DNA of 64,000 nt from Streptomyces sp. JHA26 (GTDB lineage Bacteria > Actinomycetota > Actinomycetes > Streptomycetales > Streptomycetaceae): the NCBI RefSeq assembly GCF_002005565.1, contig NZ_BDJC01000009.1:94534-158533 (forward strand), read 5' to 3'. The translations under genes were made by a program, and so were the position numbers. The notes beneath the pieces were generated by a model that saw nothing but the letters and a program-made list of their open reading frames with translations, made no database searches and was not told the origin of the DNA. Shown one piece after another: positions 1-8,014 of this stretch (its first letter is position 1; each line of letters begins with the position of its first letter).

Positions 1-68
1 GCCTGAAGGCCTGGCAGGACGCCTCGGTCGAGTACGGCACCGAGCAGGGCTTCACCGTCGAGCAGTAG
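1..68 (+). CDS. C-terminal end of an unidentified gene (partial)
   Basis: Only the last 21 codons are inside the window, ending with TAG at 66-68. The tail (LKAWQDASVEYGTEQGFTVEQ without its final residue, then stop) has Streptomyces-like codon use. It resembles the C-terminus of a sugar ABC transporter solute-binding protein, which would fit the glycosidase genes that follow 88 bases later on the same strand. The fragment is too short to identify, so the assignment is an inference from context. Confidence 0.45.
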   Translation, partial: LKAWQDASVEYGTEQGFTVEQ

Positions 69-156
69 CACCAGCACGCGACGCGGCGGCCCGCACGGGG
101 CGGCGCGGCACCCGCGCCGCCTCCCGCGCCGCACGCATCCCACCGGAAGGACCGCC

Positions 157-2202
157 ATGATCTCCACCCTCCTGTCCCGCCTGCAGCGCGGACCGGACGG
201 CGCGCCCGCCCCCCGTCTCGCCTTCGGCGCGGACTACAACCCCGAGCAGTGGCCCCGGGAGGTGTGGGAGGAGGACGTACGGCTGATGCGCGAGGCCGGC
301 GTCAACATCGTCTCCGTCGGCATCTTCTCCTGGGCCCGGATCCAACCGGGCCCGGACACCTGGGACTTCGCCTGGCTCGACGAGGTCATGGACCTGCTGC
401 ACGAGAACGGCGTCGGCGTCGACCTGGCCACCGCCACCGCGTCCCCGCCGCCCTGGCTGACCACCGCGCACCCGGAGATCCTCCCGGTCACCGACCGCGG
501 GGAGACGCTGTGGCCGGGAGCGCGCCAGCACTGGCGCCCCACCTCCCCCGTCTTCCGCGAGCACGCCCTGCGCCTGGTGCGCGAGATGGCGTCCCGCTAC
601 GCCGGTCACCCGGCCCTGGTCGCCTGGCACGTCAACAACGAGCTCGGGTGCCACAACGTCTACGACTACTCGGACGACGCGGCCCGTGCCTTCCGGAACT
701 GGCTGCGCGCCCGGTACACCACGCTGGACGCCCTCAACCACGCCTGGGGCACGGCGTTCTGGTCGCAGCGCTACAGCGACTGGGAGCAGATCCTGCCGCC
801 GCGGCTCGCCGCCTCCCACCCCAACCCGACGCAGCAGCTGGACTTCAAGCGTTTCTCGTCGGACGCCCTGAAGGACCACCTGCGGGCCGAGCGCGAGGTG
901 CTGCGGGACCTCACGCCGGACGTCCCGGTCACCACCAACTTCATGGTGATGCCGGGCACCAAGGGCATGAACTACGCGGACTGGGCGGGCGAGGTGGACT
1001 TCGTCGCCAACGACCACTACGTCGTCCCGCACCCGCAGGACCGTGACGAGCTGTCCTTCTCGGCGAACCTCACCAGCGGCATCGCGGGCGGCCGGCCCTG
1101 GTTCCTGATGGAGCACTCCACCAGCGCCGTGAACTGGCAGCCCGTCAACCTGGCGAAGCGGCCGGGCGACCTGGCCCGGGACTCGCTGACCCACGTGGCG
1201 CACGGTGCCGACGCGGTCTGCTTCTTCCAGTGGCGCCAGTCGGCGGCCGGCGCCGAGAAGTACCACTCGGCGATGGTGCCGCACGCCGGCGCCGACAGCG
1301 ACCTGTTCCGCGCGGTCACCGCGCTCGGCGACACGCTGAGGACGCTGGCGCCGGTCGCCGGGAGCGAGCGGGAGCCCGCCGGGGTCGGCATCCTCTTCGA
1401 CTGGGAGTCGTGGTGGGCGAGCGAGCAGGACTCGCACCCCACCTCGCTGCTCGACTACCACCGGGAGGCGCTCGACTGGTACTCCGCGCTCCTCTCCCTC
1501 GGCATCCGCGCCGACGTGGTCACCACCGGCGCCGACCTGAGCCGCCACCGGGTGCTGATCGCGCCGGTGCTGCACCTGGTCCCCGCCGATCTCGCCAAGG
1601 AGCTCACCCGGTACGCCGAGCAGGGCGGGCACCTGGTCACCACGTACTTCTCCGGCGTCGTGGACGAGAACGACCACGTCTGGCTCGGCGGCTACCCGGG
1701 CGCCCTGCGGGACCTGCTGGGCATCCGCGTCGAGGAGTTCGGCCCCCTGCCCGCCGGGCAGACCGTGGAGCTGGACGACGCGACCGCCGGCGGCCTGTGG
1801 ACCGACCAGATCACCGTCACCGCGCCCGAGACGGAGGTCCTCGCCCGCTACCGCACCGGCACGCACGCGGGACGCCCGGCCGTCACCCGGCGTCCGGCGG
1901 GCAGCGGCTCGGCCGCGTACGTCTCCACCCGGCTCGGTGCCGACGGGCTGGCCTCGCTGCTGCCGCGACTGCTGGAACCGGCCGGCGTGGCGAGCGAGCT
2001 GCCCGCCGAGGTGCGCGGCCTGGTCGAGGCGACCGTGCGCCGCGGTCCCGGCGGCCGGTTCGTGTTCCTGGTCAACCGGACCGACGACGCGGTCACCGTC
2101 CCGGACCTGCCCGGAGAGGTACTGGTCGGCGCCACCGACGGGGCCGGCGCCGTCGTCCTCGGCCCCAGGGGCGTCGCCGTCCTGCGCACGCCCGCCGCCT
2201 GA
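157..2202 (+). CDS. Beta-galactosidase, GH42 family
   Basis: 681 residues, the usual GH42 length. The N-terminal half is a TIM barrel opening with FGADYNPEQWP (about residues 23-33). The general acid/base is Glu162 in WHVNNELG and the nucleophile is Glu319 in PWFLMEH. The middle and C-terminal parts fit the trimerisation and small beta domains. No signal peptide is visible, so it should act inside the cell on imported beta-galactosides. ATG at 157 follows GGAAGG. It lies 127 bases upstream of a secreted GH30-like galactanase on the same strand, suggesting the pair degrades a galactan and then hydrolyses the imported oligomers. The family call is secure; the natural substrate is inferred. Confidence 0.9.
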   Translation: MISTLLSRLQRGPDGAPAPRLAFGADYNPEQWPREVWEEDVRLMREAGVNIVSVGIFSWARIQPGPDTWDFAWLDEVMDLLHENGVGVDLATATASPPPWLTTAHPEILPVTDRGETLWPGARQHWRPTSPVFREHALRLVREMASRYAGHPALVAWHVNNELGCHNVYDYSDDAARAFRNWLRARYTTLDALNHAWGTAFWSQRYSDWEQILPPRLAASHPNPTQQLDFKRFSSDALKDHLRAEREVLRDLTPDVPVTTNFMVMPGTKGMNYADWAGEVDFVANDHYVVPHPQDRDELSFSANLTSGIAGGRPWFLMEHSTSAVNWQPVNLAKRPGDLARDSLTHVAHGADAVCFFQWRQSAAGAEKYHSAMVPHAGADSDLFRAVTALGDTLRTLAPVAGSEREPAGVGILFDWESWWASEQDSHPTSLLDYHREALDWYSALLSLGIRADVVTTGADLSRHRVLIAPVLHLVPADLAKELTRYAEQGGHLVTTYFSGVVDENDHVWLGGYPGALRDLLGIRVEEFGPLPAGQTVELDDATAGGLWTDQITVTAPETEVLARYRTGTHAGRPAVTRRPAGSGSAAYVSTRLGADGLASLLPRLLEPAGVASELPAEVRGLVEATVRRGPGGRFVFLVNRTDDAVTVPDLPGEVLVGATDGAGAVVLGPRGVAVLRTPAA

Positions 2203-2229
2203 CCCTCCCCACCGCGCACCACCACGACT

Positions 2230-2293
2230 CCCCGGAGCGGCACGCACCTGCTCCGGGGCGCCCCCTCCTGCCCGCCCACGGGCGGGAGGGGCC
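2230..2293 (+). terminator. Intercistronic hairpins between the two glycosidase genes
   Basis: A 9-bp perfect stem (2230-2238 with 2250-2258) is followed at once by a second GC-rich stem ending in the arm at about 2281-2292, with a small bulge. There is no T tract. This could terminate the GH42 message or attenuate expression of the downstream galactanase. Confidence 0.45.
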
Positions 2294-2329
2294 ACCGCAG
2301 CGACCACACCTTCCCGTTGGGAGCACACG

Positions 2330-4369
2330 ATGGCACGACGTACCCGCAGCAGACGCCTCCTCGGGGTCGCTGCGTTCACCGCCCTGGCCACCGGGGCCGC
2401 ACTGACCGGCGTCCCCGCACAGGCCGAGCCCGCCGCGGCCGCCGCCTCCGTCACCGTGCGGCCGGACCCGTCGTACCAGCAGGAGGCGTTCGAGGGCTGG
2501 GGCACCAGTCTGGTCTGGTTCGCCAACGCCACCGGCGACTACCCGCCCGAGATCCGCGAGGAGCTGGCCCGGCTCCTGTTCGACGACGACGGCCTCGGGC
2601 TGAACATCGCCCGCTACAACATCGGCGGCGGCAACGCTCCGGACGTCGAGGACTACCTGCGCCCCGGCGGCGCCGTCGAGGGCTGGTGGAAGGCGCCCGC
2701 GGGCACCACCCGCGACGACACCGACTGGTGGAGCGCCGACGACCCGGCGGACTGGAACGAGGACGCCGACGCCACCCAGCGCTGGTGGGTCGAGCGCATC
2801 AAGGACGACATCGACCACTGGGAGACGTTCAGCAACTCGCCGCCGTGGTTCATGACCGTCAGCGGCTACGTCTCCGGCGGCTTCGACTCCTCAGCCGACC
2901 AGCTGAGGACCGACTCGGTCGACGACTTCGCCGCCTACCTGGCGGGCGCGACCAGGCGGCTGGAGCGGGCCGAGGGCATCGAGGTCGACACCGTCGACCC
3001 GTTCAACGAGCCGAACACCCCTTATTGGGGGACGCAGTTGGGCAGTGACGGTGAGCCCGTCGGCGGCCGTCAGGAAGGGGCCCACATGGGTCCCGAGCTC
3101 CAGCGCGAGGTCCTCCGGGCCCTGGCCCCCGCCCTGAAGAAGGCGAAGGTCCGGGCGGACATCTCGGCGATGGACGAGACCAACCCGGGCACCTACGCCA
3201 AGAACTGGAGCGCGTACTCCCCGGCCGACCGCGACCTCGTCGGCCAGATGAACGTCCACACCTACGGCACCGGTCAGCGCACCACCGTGCGCGACCTCGC
3301 CAAGGCGGCGGACAAGCCGCTGTGGATGAGCGAGGTCGGCGGCGACTGGGGCGACGGGCAGGACTTCGAGGACATGCGGCCCGGTCTCGGCCTCGCCCAG
3401 CAGATCGTCGACGACCTGCGCGAACTGGAGCCCCGCGCCTGGGTGTTCTGGCAGCCCGTCGAGGACTACGACAACATGAAGCCGGGCGGGGAGTCCGCCG
3501 AGGGCGGCAACTGGGGCAGCATCCAGATACCGTTCGACTGCACCGCCGGGGACACCCTGGAGACCTGTCCGATCCGGACGAACACCAAGTTCGACACGGC
3601 GCGCAACTTCACCCACTTCATCAAGCCCGGCGACCGGCTCGTCACGACGGACGACACCTCCAGCGTCGCCGCCGTCACCCGCGACGGCAAGGGCGCCTCG
3701 CTCGTCCACGTCAACCGCACCACCGCGCCGCGCACGGTCACCATCGACCTGTCGAAGTTCCGCGACGTCAGTCGCAGGGCCACCGTCACCCCGGTCGTGA
3801 CCAGCGCCGACGGCAGGCTCGCGAAGCAGGACCCGATCCGGGTCGACGACCGCGCGGCCACCTTCACCGTGCCCGCGCAGTCCGTGACGTCCTTCGAGAT
3901 CAAGGGTGTCTCCGGGGTCGCGAAGGACGCCCCGGCGCTCCGCAAGGGCCACACCTACACGCTGACCGGCGTGCAGAGCGGCAAGGCCGTCACCGTCGCC
4001 GGCGACGGCACGAGCCTGGTCCTCGGCTCCGGGACCGGCACGCAGGCCCAGCAGTGGCGGCTGAGCGCGGTGCGCCCCGACAGCGGGGTCCGCGACCGCT
4101 ACGTGTTCACGAACCCGCGGGGCGGCACGCGGCTGGCCGTGCGCGACGACGTCCCGGTGGCCGAACCCGACACCGGCAGGCGCGACGCGGCCGCCGAATG
4201 GCTCCTGTCGACCACCGGCGACGGCACCTGGACGCTGGTCAACGCCGCCACCGGACGCCTGCTGGAGGTCGGCGGCCAGGCGACGCACGAGGGCGCGGCC
4301 GTCACGACGTGGCCGCCCAACTCCGGCGCCAACCAGCGGTGGACGGTGACGGACGTGTCCGCCGGCTGA
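2330..4369 (+). CDS. Secreted GH30-like endo-galactanase with C-terminal ricin-type lectin domain
   Basis: 679 residues. Start is ATG 2330, where a typical signal peptide begins: basic MARRTRSRR, a hydrophobic stretch to about residue 25, and cleavage near AQA (30-32). The catalytic domain (about 40-400) has the clan A acid in DPFNEP (Glu227) and nucleophile in LWMSEVGG (Glu335). A beta-sandwich of the GH30 type follows. The last 130 residues form a beta-trefoil with three QxW-like motifs (QQW, AEW, QRW), as in CBM13. The layout resembles the Streptomyces endo-beta-1,6-galactanases of GH30 subfamily 5. Together with the upstream GH42 gene it suggests arabinogalactan-protein side-chain degradation. 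Exact specificity is inferred. Confidence 0.8.
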   Translation: MARRTRSRRLLGVAAFTALATGAALTGVPAQAEPAAAAASVTVRPDPSYQQEAFEGWGTSLVWFANATGDYPPEIREELARLLFDDDGLGLNIARYNIGGGNAPDVEDYLRPGGAVEGWWKAPAGTTRDDTDWWSADDPADWNEDADATQRWWVERIKDDIDHWETFSNSPPWFMTVSGYVSGGFDSSADQLRTDSVDDFAAYLAGATRRLERAEGIEVDTVDPFNEPNTPYWGTQLGSDGEPVGGRQEGAHMGPELQREVLRALAPALKKAKVRADISAMDETNPGTYAKNWSAYSPADRDLVGQMNVHTYGTGQRTTVRDLAKAADKPLWMSEVGGDWGDGQDFEDMRPGLGLAQQIVDDLRELEPRAWVFWQPVEDYDNMKPGGESAEGGNWGSIQIPFDCTAGDTLETCPIRTNTKFDTARNFTHFIKPGDRLVTTDDTSSVAAVTRDGKGASLVHVNRTTAPRTVTIDLSKFRDVSRRATVTPVVTSADGRLAKQDPIRVDDRAATFTVPAQSVTSFEIKGVSGVAKDAPALRKGHTYTLTGVQSGKAVTVAGDGTSLVLGSGTGTQAQQWRLSAVRPDSGVRDRYVFTNPRGGTRLAVRDDVPVAEPDTGRRDAAAEWLLSTTGDGTWTLVNAATGRLLEVGGQATHEGAAVTTWPPNSGANQRWTVTDVSAG

Positions 4370-4388
4370 TCCCTCCCCCTGCGCGAAC

Positions 4389-4450
4389 GGCCCCGCCCGC
4401 ACGGCCTCCGGCGGTGCGGACGGGGCCGCGGCGGTGCGGACGGGGCCGCG
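4389..4450 (+). terminator. Terminator hairpin with a duplicated right arm
   Basis: The left arm 4389-4402 pairs with 4414-4427 (14 bp, one mismatch). The right arm sits inside a 20-base unit, 4411-4430, that is repeated exactly at 4431-4450, so either copy could pair with the left arm. It lies just past the galactanase stop and before a convergent small gene. Confidence 0.65.
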
Positions 4451-4544
4451 GACCACATCCGGGCCGACGCGCGCGAACCGGAGGAGGGCGGCGTCCACGC
4501 GGACGTGGCGCGCGCCCCCCGGCCCCGGGGCGCGGGGCGGTGGC

Positions 4545-4721
4545 TCAGCGGCGGCGTCCGCGCGCCGTCCGGCCGCCGCCGATGCCGGCGACGTGCAGGG
4601 CCAGCAGGGCGAGGCCGATGAGCATGACGTCGGTCGAGGTGAAGACGTCGTTGGTCGAGATCTCCGCCACGTTGATCAGCCAGGCGAGGAGGAACAGAAC
4701 CGCCGCGATGATGGCGAGCAC
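4545..4721 (-). CDS. Small two-helix membrane protein
   Basis: 58 residues with two hydrophobic segments (about 1-17 and 31-48) separated by a polar loop (NVAEISTNDVFTSTD) and a basic C-terminal tail rich in Arg and Gly. GTG at 4721 is chosen because AAGGGG lies 8 bases upstream; another GTG six bases further upstream is possible. No specific family is recognised. Small membrane proteins of this type are common in Streptomyces and are otherwise uncharacterised. It converges on the galactanase gene and diverges from the radical SAM gene. Confidence 0.6.
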   Translation of the reverse strand: MLAIIAAVLFLLAWLINVAEISTNDVFTSTDVMLIGLALLALHVAGIGGGRTARGRRR

Positions 4722-4901
4722 GGTGCACACCCCTTCGGATCGGCGGCACCGGGCCGGTGCCGTGTCACGCGTATGCCCCCGACGGGACGCATGACACGGC
4801 GGACGGCGCCGCGCGCTTTCGTACAGTGGAGGGACCGGGACCGTCCGCGGCACGCCGAGGCCGGGAACGGTCCGTCCTGGCACTCGCGCACCGGAGCTCT
4901 C

Positions 4902-6092
4902 ATGCACGACCCGTCCACCGCACCGGACGACGGCTCCGGCACCCTGTTCGGCCTCGACGCCCTGTCGCCCGCCTCCCCGGCCTCCGGACCCCCCGCCCCT
5001 GCCCCCGCTCCGCTCTTCCGGGACTCGGCCGCGGCCCGCCGGCTGCTGCCCGTGCGCGAGATCCACGCCGAGCCGGCCGCCGCGGCGTCCCCGCGCGGCC
5101 GCCAGGTCGTCGCCCGGTTCCCCGAGGCCCGTCTGATCGAGGTCGACTCCCACTGGCGCGTCCCCGGCCTGCACGGCAACGAGGGCAACGTCGAGCGCTG
5201 GGTGCGGGTCAAGGGCGAGACGCTCGTGCTGGGCGAGAAGAAGACGCTGACCATGCGTCCCAACGGCCGCTCCGCGGACTGGATCGCGCCGGGTGCCTCC
5301 AACGGCTGCGCGATGGCCTGCGCCTACTGCTACGTGCCCCGGCGCAAGGGGTACGCCAACCCCGTCACGGTCTTCACCAACATCGACCCGATCATCGCCC
5401 ACCTCGGCCGGCACATCGCCCGCCAGGGGCCCAAGACCGAGCCGAACCAGTGCGACCCCGAGGCCTGGGTGTACGACATCGGCGAGAACGGCGACTGCTC
5501 GGTGGACGCCCTGATCTGCGACAACACCGCGGACCTGGTGCACGCCTTCCGGCAGTGGCCGACGGCCAAGGCGTCCTTCGCCACCAAGTTCGTCAATCCG
5601 GACCTGCTCGCCCTCGACCCGCGGGGCCGGACCCGGATCCGCTTCTCGCTGATGCCGCCGGACGACTCACGGCTGCTGGACCTGCGCACCTCCCCGGTCG
5701 CCGAGCGCATCGCCGCGGCGGGCGACTTCCTGGACGCCGGATACGAGGTGCACTTCAACCTGTCCCCCGTGGTCGTGCGACCGGGCTGGGAGGAGGCGTG
5801 GGCGGAGTTGCTGCGGCATCTCGACGACGTCCTGCCGGAGCGGGTGAAACGGCAGGCGGCCGCCGAGGTGATCATGCTGACGCACAACCGGGAGCTGCAC
5901 GAGGTCAACCGCGGCTGGCATCCGCGGGCGGAGGAGACCCTGTGGCGGCCGGACCTCCAGCAGGCCAAGCGCTCCGAGAACGGGGCGCTCAACGTGCGCT
6001 ACCGCAACGGCGTCAAGGCCGACGCCCTCGCCCGGCTCCGTGCGCTGGTCGACGCGCACGCACCCTGGCTGCGCATCCGGTACGCCTTCTGA
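4902..6092 (+). CDS. Spore-photoproduct-lyase-like radical SAM protein
   Basis: 396 residues. The radical SAM cluster motif CxxxCxxC is Cys136, Cys140, Cys143 (CAMACAYC), followed by YVPRRKGYANP, a form typical of the SplB-like (COG1533) group. The first 45 residues are a Pro/Ala-rich low-complexity stretch. Family members bind a 4Fe-4S cluster and SAM. Characterised SplB repairs the spore photoproduct thymine dimer, but actinobacterial homologues are untested, so DNA repair is only a possibility. ATG 4902 is preceded by GGAG. The gene stands alone between a divergent small membrane gene and the iron operon. Confidence 0.8.
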   Translation: MHDPSTAPDDGSGTLFGLDALSPASPASGPPAPAPAPLFRDSAAARRLLPVREIHAEPAAAASPRGRQVVARFPEARLIEVDSHWRVPGLHGNEGNVERWVRVKGETLVLGEKKTLTMRPNGRSADWIAPGASNGCAMACAYCYVPRRKGYANPVTVFTNIDPIIAHLGRHIARQGPKTEPNQCDPEAWVYDIGENGDCSVDALICDNTADLVHAFRQWPTAKASFATKFVNPDLLALDPRGRTRIRFSLMPPDDSRLLDLRTSPVAERIAAAGDFLDAGYEVHFNLSPVVVRPGWEEAWAELLRHLDDVLPERVKRQAAAEVIMLTHNRELHEVNRGWHPRAEETLWRPDLQQAKRSENGALNVRYRNGVKADALARLRALVDAHAPWLRIRYAF

Positions 6093-6145
6093 CGCCCCCG
6101 GCCGGTCAGGTGGCCGGTGTACCCGACGCCGGCCACCAGCGCTTC

Positions 6146-6164
6146 TTAGGTTAGGCTAACCTTC
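6146..6164 (+). promoter_or_regulatory. Iron box (DmdR/IdeR-type operator)
   Basis: TTAGGTTAGGCTAACCTTC is a near-perfect match to the actinobacterial iron box consensus (17 of 19 positions, last two differing). It ends 5 bases before the GTG start of the ABC transporter ATPase. Fe(II)-bound DmdR-type repressors bind such sites, so the operon should be shut off when iron is plentiful. TAGGCT at 6152-6157 could serve as the -10 hexamer. Confidence 0.9.
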
Positions 6165-6169
6165 GTTGT

Positions 6170-7030
6170 GTGAGATCTGGTGAAGACGCAGCCGGCACCC
6201 CGCGCCTGCGGGGCCACGAGCTGTCGGCCACGGGCGTGACCGTGTCGTACGACGAGGTCGACGTCGTGCACGACGCGACGGTCGGGCTCAGGCCCGGTGA
6301 AGTGACCGTCCTGGTGGGCCCGAACGGCAGCGGGAAGTCGACGCTGCTGCGGACGATCGCCCGGCTGCAGCGGGCCCGCCGTGCCACGCTCGGCATCGAC
6401 GGCGACATCGACGGCATGTCACTGACGGTCCGTCAGTTCTCTCGGTACGTCGCGCTGCTGACGCAGGGAAGGCCGACGCCCGGCGGGCTGACCGTACGGG
6501 ACGTCGTCGAGTTCGGCCGCTATCCGTACCGGGGCCGCTGGGGCCGGCCCGATCCGGACGGTCCGGCCGCCGTCGACCGGGCGCTCGCGCTCACCGGGGT
6601 CGACGGCCTCGCCGACCGCGGCGCCGACCACCTCTCCGGCGGACAGTTGCAGCGGGTCTGGCTCGCGAGCTGCCTCGCCCAGGAGACCGGTGTCCTGCTC
6701 CTGGACGAACCCACGACCTACCTCGACCTGCGCCACCAGGTCGAACTCCTCGACCTCGTCCGCGACCTGGCGGACGACCACGGCATCGCCGTCGGCGTCG
6801 TCCTGCACGACCTCGACCAGGCGGCGGCCGTCGCCGACCGGATCACGCTGCTCGAAGCGGGCCGCGTCGTCGCCGACGGCCCGCCCGCGGAGGTGCTGAC
6901 GCCGGAGCGGCTGACCGCCGTCTACGGCATCCGGATCGACGTCGACACCGACCCCCTGACCGGCCGGCTGCGCACCCGCCCGATCGGCCGCCACCACATG
7001 CGAACCGAAAGGCTCGGCACCACCTCATGA
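6170..7030 (+). CDS. Siderophore ABC transporter, ATP-binding protein (FecE/FhuC-like)
   Basis: 286 residues. Walker A is GPNGSGKST (50-58), the signature is LSGGQ, and Walker B is VLLLDEPT followed by a D-loop and switch His (VLHDLD). This is the FecE/FhuC pattern. GTG 6170 has no Shine-Dalgarno sequence and lies right behind the iron box, so it may be read from a leaderless transcript. The stop overlaps the next start by 4 bases (7027-7030). It is the first gene of an iron-regulated operon whose lipoprotein and permease follow. The protein energises import of a ferric siderophore. Confidence 0.9.
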   Translation: MRSGEDAAGTPRLRGHELSATGVTVSYDEVDVVHDATVGLRPGEVTVLVGPNGSGKSTLLRTIARLQRARRATLGIDGDIDGMSLTVRQFSRYVALLTQGRPTPGGLTVRDVVEFGRYPYRGRWGRPDPDGPAAVDRALALTGVDGLADRGADHLSGGQLQRVWLASCLAQETGVLLLDEPTTYLDLRHQVELLDLVRDLADDHGIAVGVVLHDLDQAAAVADRITLLEAGRVVADGPPAEVLTPERLTAVYGIRIDVDTDPLTGRLRTRPIGRHHMRTERLGTTS

Positions 7031-8007
7031 GACGCCTCCTGCTCACCGCGGCCGCCACCGCCGCGGCGCTCACCCTGGCCGCCTGCGGCACCACCGAACC
7101 GGCCGCCGACAAGACGGAGAAGAAGACCTCCGAGGCGATCACCCTGAAGGACGGCAAGGGCACCGAGGTGAAGCTCGACGGGCCGGCCACCAAGGTCGTC
7201 GCCACCGAGTGGAACGTCGTCGAGAGCCTCGTCTCGCTCGGTGTCGACCCGGTCGGCGTCGCCGACGTCAAGGGCTACCGGACCTGGGACGCCTCCGCCC
7301 CGCTGAAGAACGAGCCCGCGGACATCGGCACGCGCGGCGAGCCGAGCATGGACACCATCGCCTCGCTCGCCCCCGACCTGATCGTCGCCACCACCGACCT
7401 GCCGCCGGCCGCGGTGAAGCAGCTGCGCGAGGTCGCCCCGGTGCTGGAGGTCACGTCCGCCGACGGCGCCCACCAGATCGACCGGATGCTGGAGAACGTC
7501 GACCTGATCGCCAGGGCCACCGGCACCACGGACAGGGCGAAGACGGTCCGCGAGGACTTCGAGGCGAAGCTCGACGAGGGCAGGAAGGCCCTGGCCGGCG
7601 CGGGGATGGCCGGCCAGGAGATCGCCTTCGCCGACGGCTACGTCACCTCCAACCAGGTCTCCGTCCGTCCGTACACGGCGACGTCGCTGATCGGCGAGGT
7701 CAACGAGGCGATCGGCCTGAACAACGCCTGGAAGGTGACGGGCGACGAGGCCTACGGCCTGGGCTCCACCGACGTCGAGGGCCTGACCGCCCTGCCGAAG
7801 GGTGTCCGGTTCGCCTACATCGGCAACGACGAGGACCCGAACGCCACCCCGTTCACCGGCGCGCTGGCCCGGAACCCGGTGTGGAAGTCCCTGCCGTTCG
7901 TGAAGGCGGGCGACGTGCACCGGCTGGACGACGGCATCTGGATGTTCGGCGGCCCGGCGTCCATGTCCGCGTACGTCGACGCCGTCGTCGGCGCGCTGAC
8001 GAAGTAG
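7027..8007 (+). CDS. Siderophore-binding lipoprotein (FecB/FhuD-like)
   Basis: 326 residues. The signal peptide ends in the lipobox LAAC with Cys20 as the lipidated residue; the mature protein would be anchored on the outer face of the membrane. The core has the periplasmic-binding-protein type III arrangement, with segments such as VVATEWNVVESLVSLGVDPVGVAD and LAPDLIVATT (each shown shortened here in function, not length). It starts inside the ATPase stop (ATGA overlap), so translation is probably coupled. It delivers a ferric siderophore to the fused permease downstream. The siderophore itself cannot be told from sequence. Confidence 0.88.
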   Translation: MRRLLLTAAATAAALTLAACGTTEPAADKTEKKTSEAITLKDGKGTEVKLDGPATKVVATEWNVVESLVSLGVDPVGVADVKGYRTWDASAPLKNEPADIGTRGEPSMDTIASLAPDLIVATTDLPPAAVKQLREVAPVLEVTSADGAHQIDRMLENVDLIARATGTTDRAKTVREDFEAKLDEGRKALAGAGMAGQEIAFADGYVTSNQVSVRPYTATSLIGEVNEAIGLNNAWKVTGDEAYGLGSTDVEGLTALPKGVRFAYIGNDEDPNATPFTGALARNPVWKSLPFVKAGDVHRLDDGIWMFGGPASMSAYVDAVVGALTK

Positions 8008-8014
8008 CGGGGTC

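Noticed and set aside
1937..2329. Extension of the GH30-like gene upstream of ATG 2330
   Set aside because: It overlaps the GH42 coding end and hairpins; a signal peptide begins exactly at ATG 2330.
52..2532. Very long open frame on the minus strand opposite the GH42 gene
   Set aside because: High GC makes antisense frames stay open; the plus-strand gene has the catalytic motifs and correct codon bias, the antisense translation is Arg/Gly/Ala-rich without motifs.
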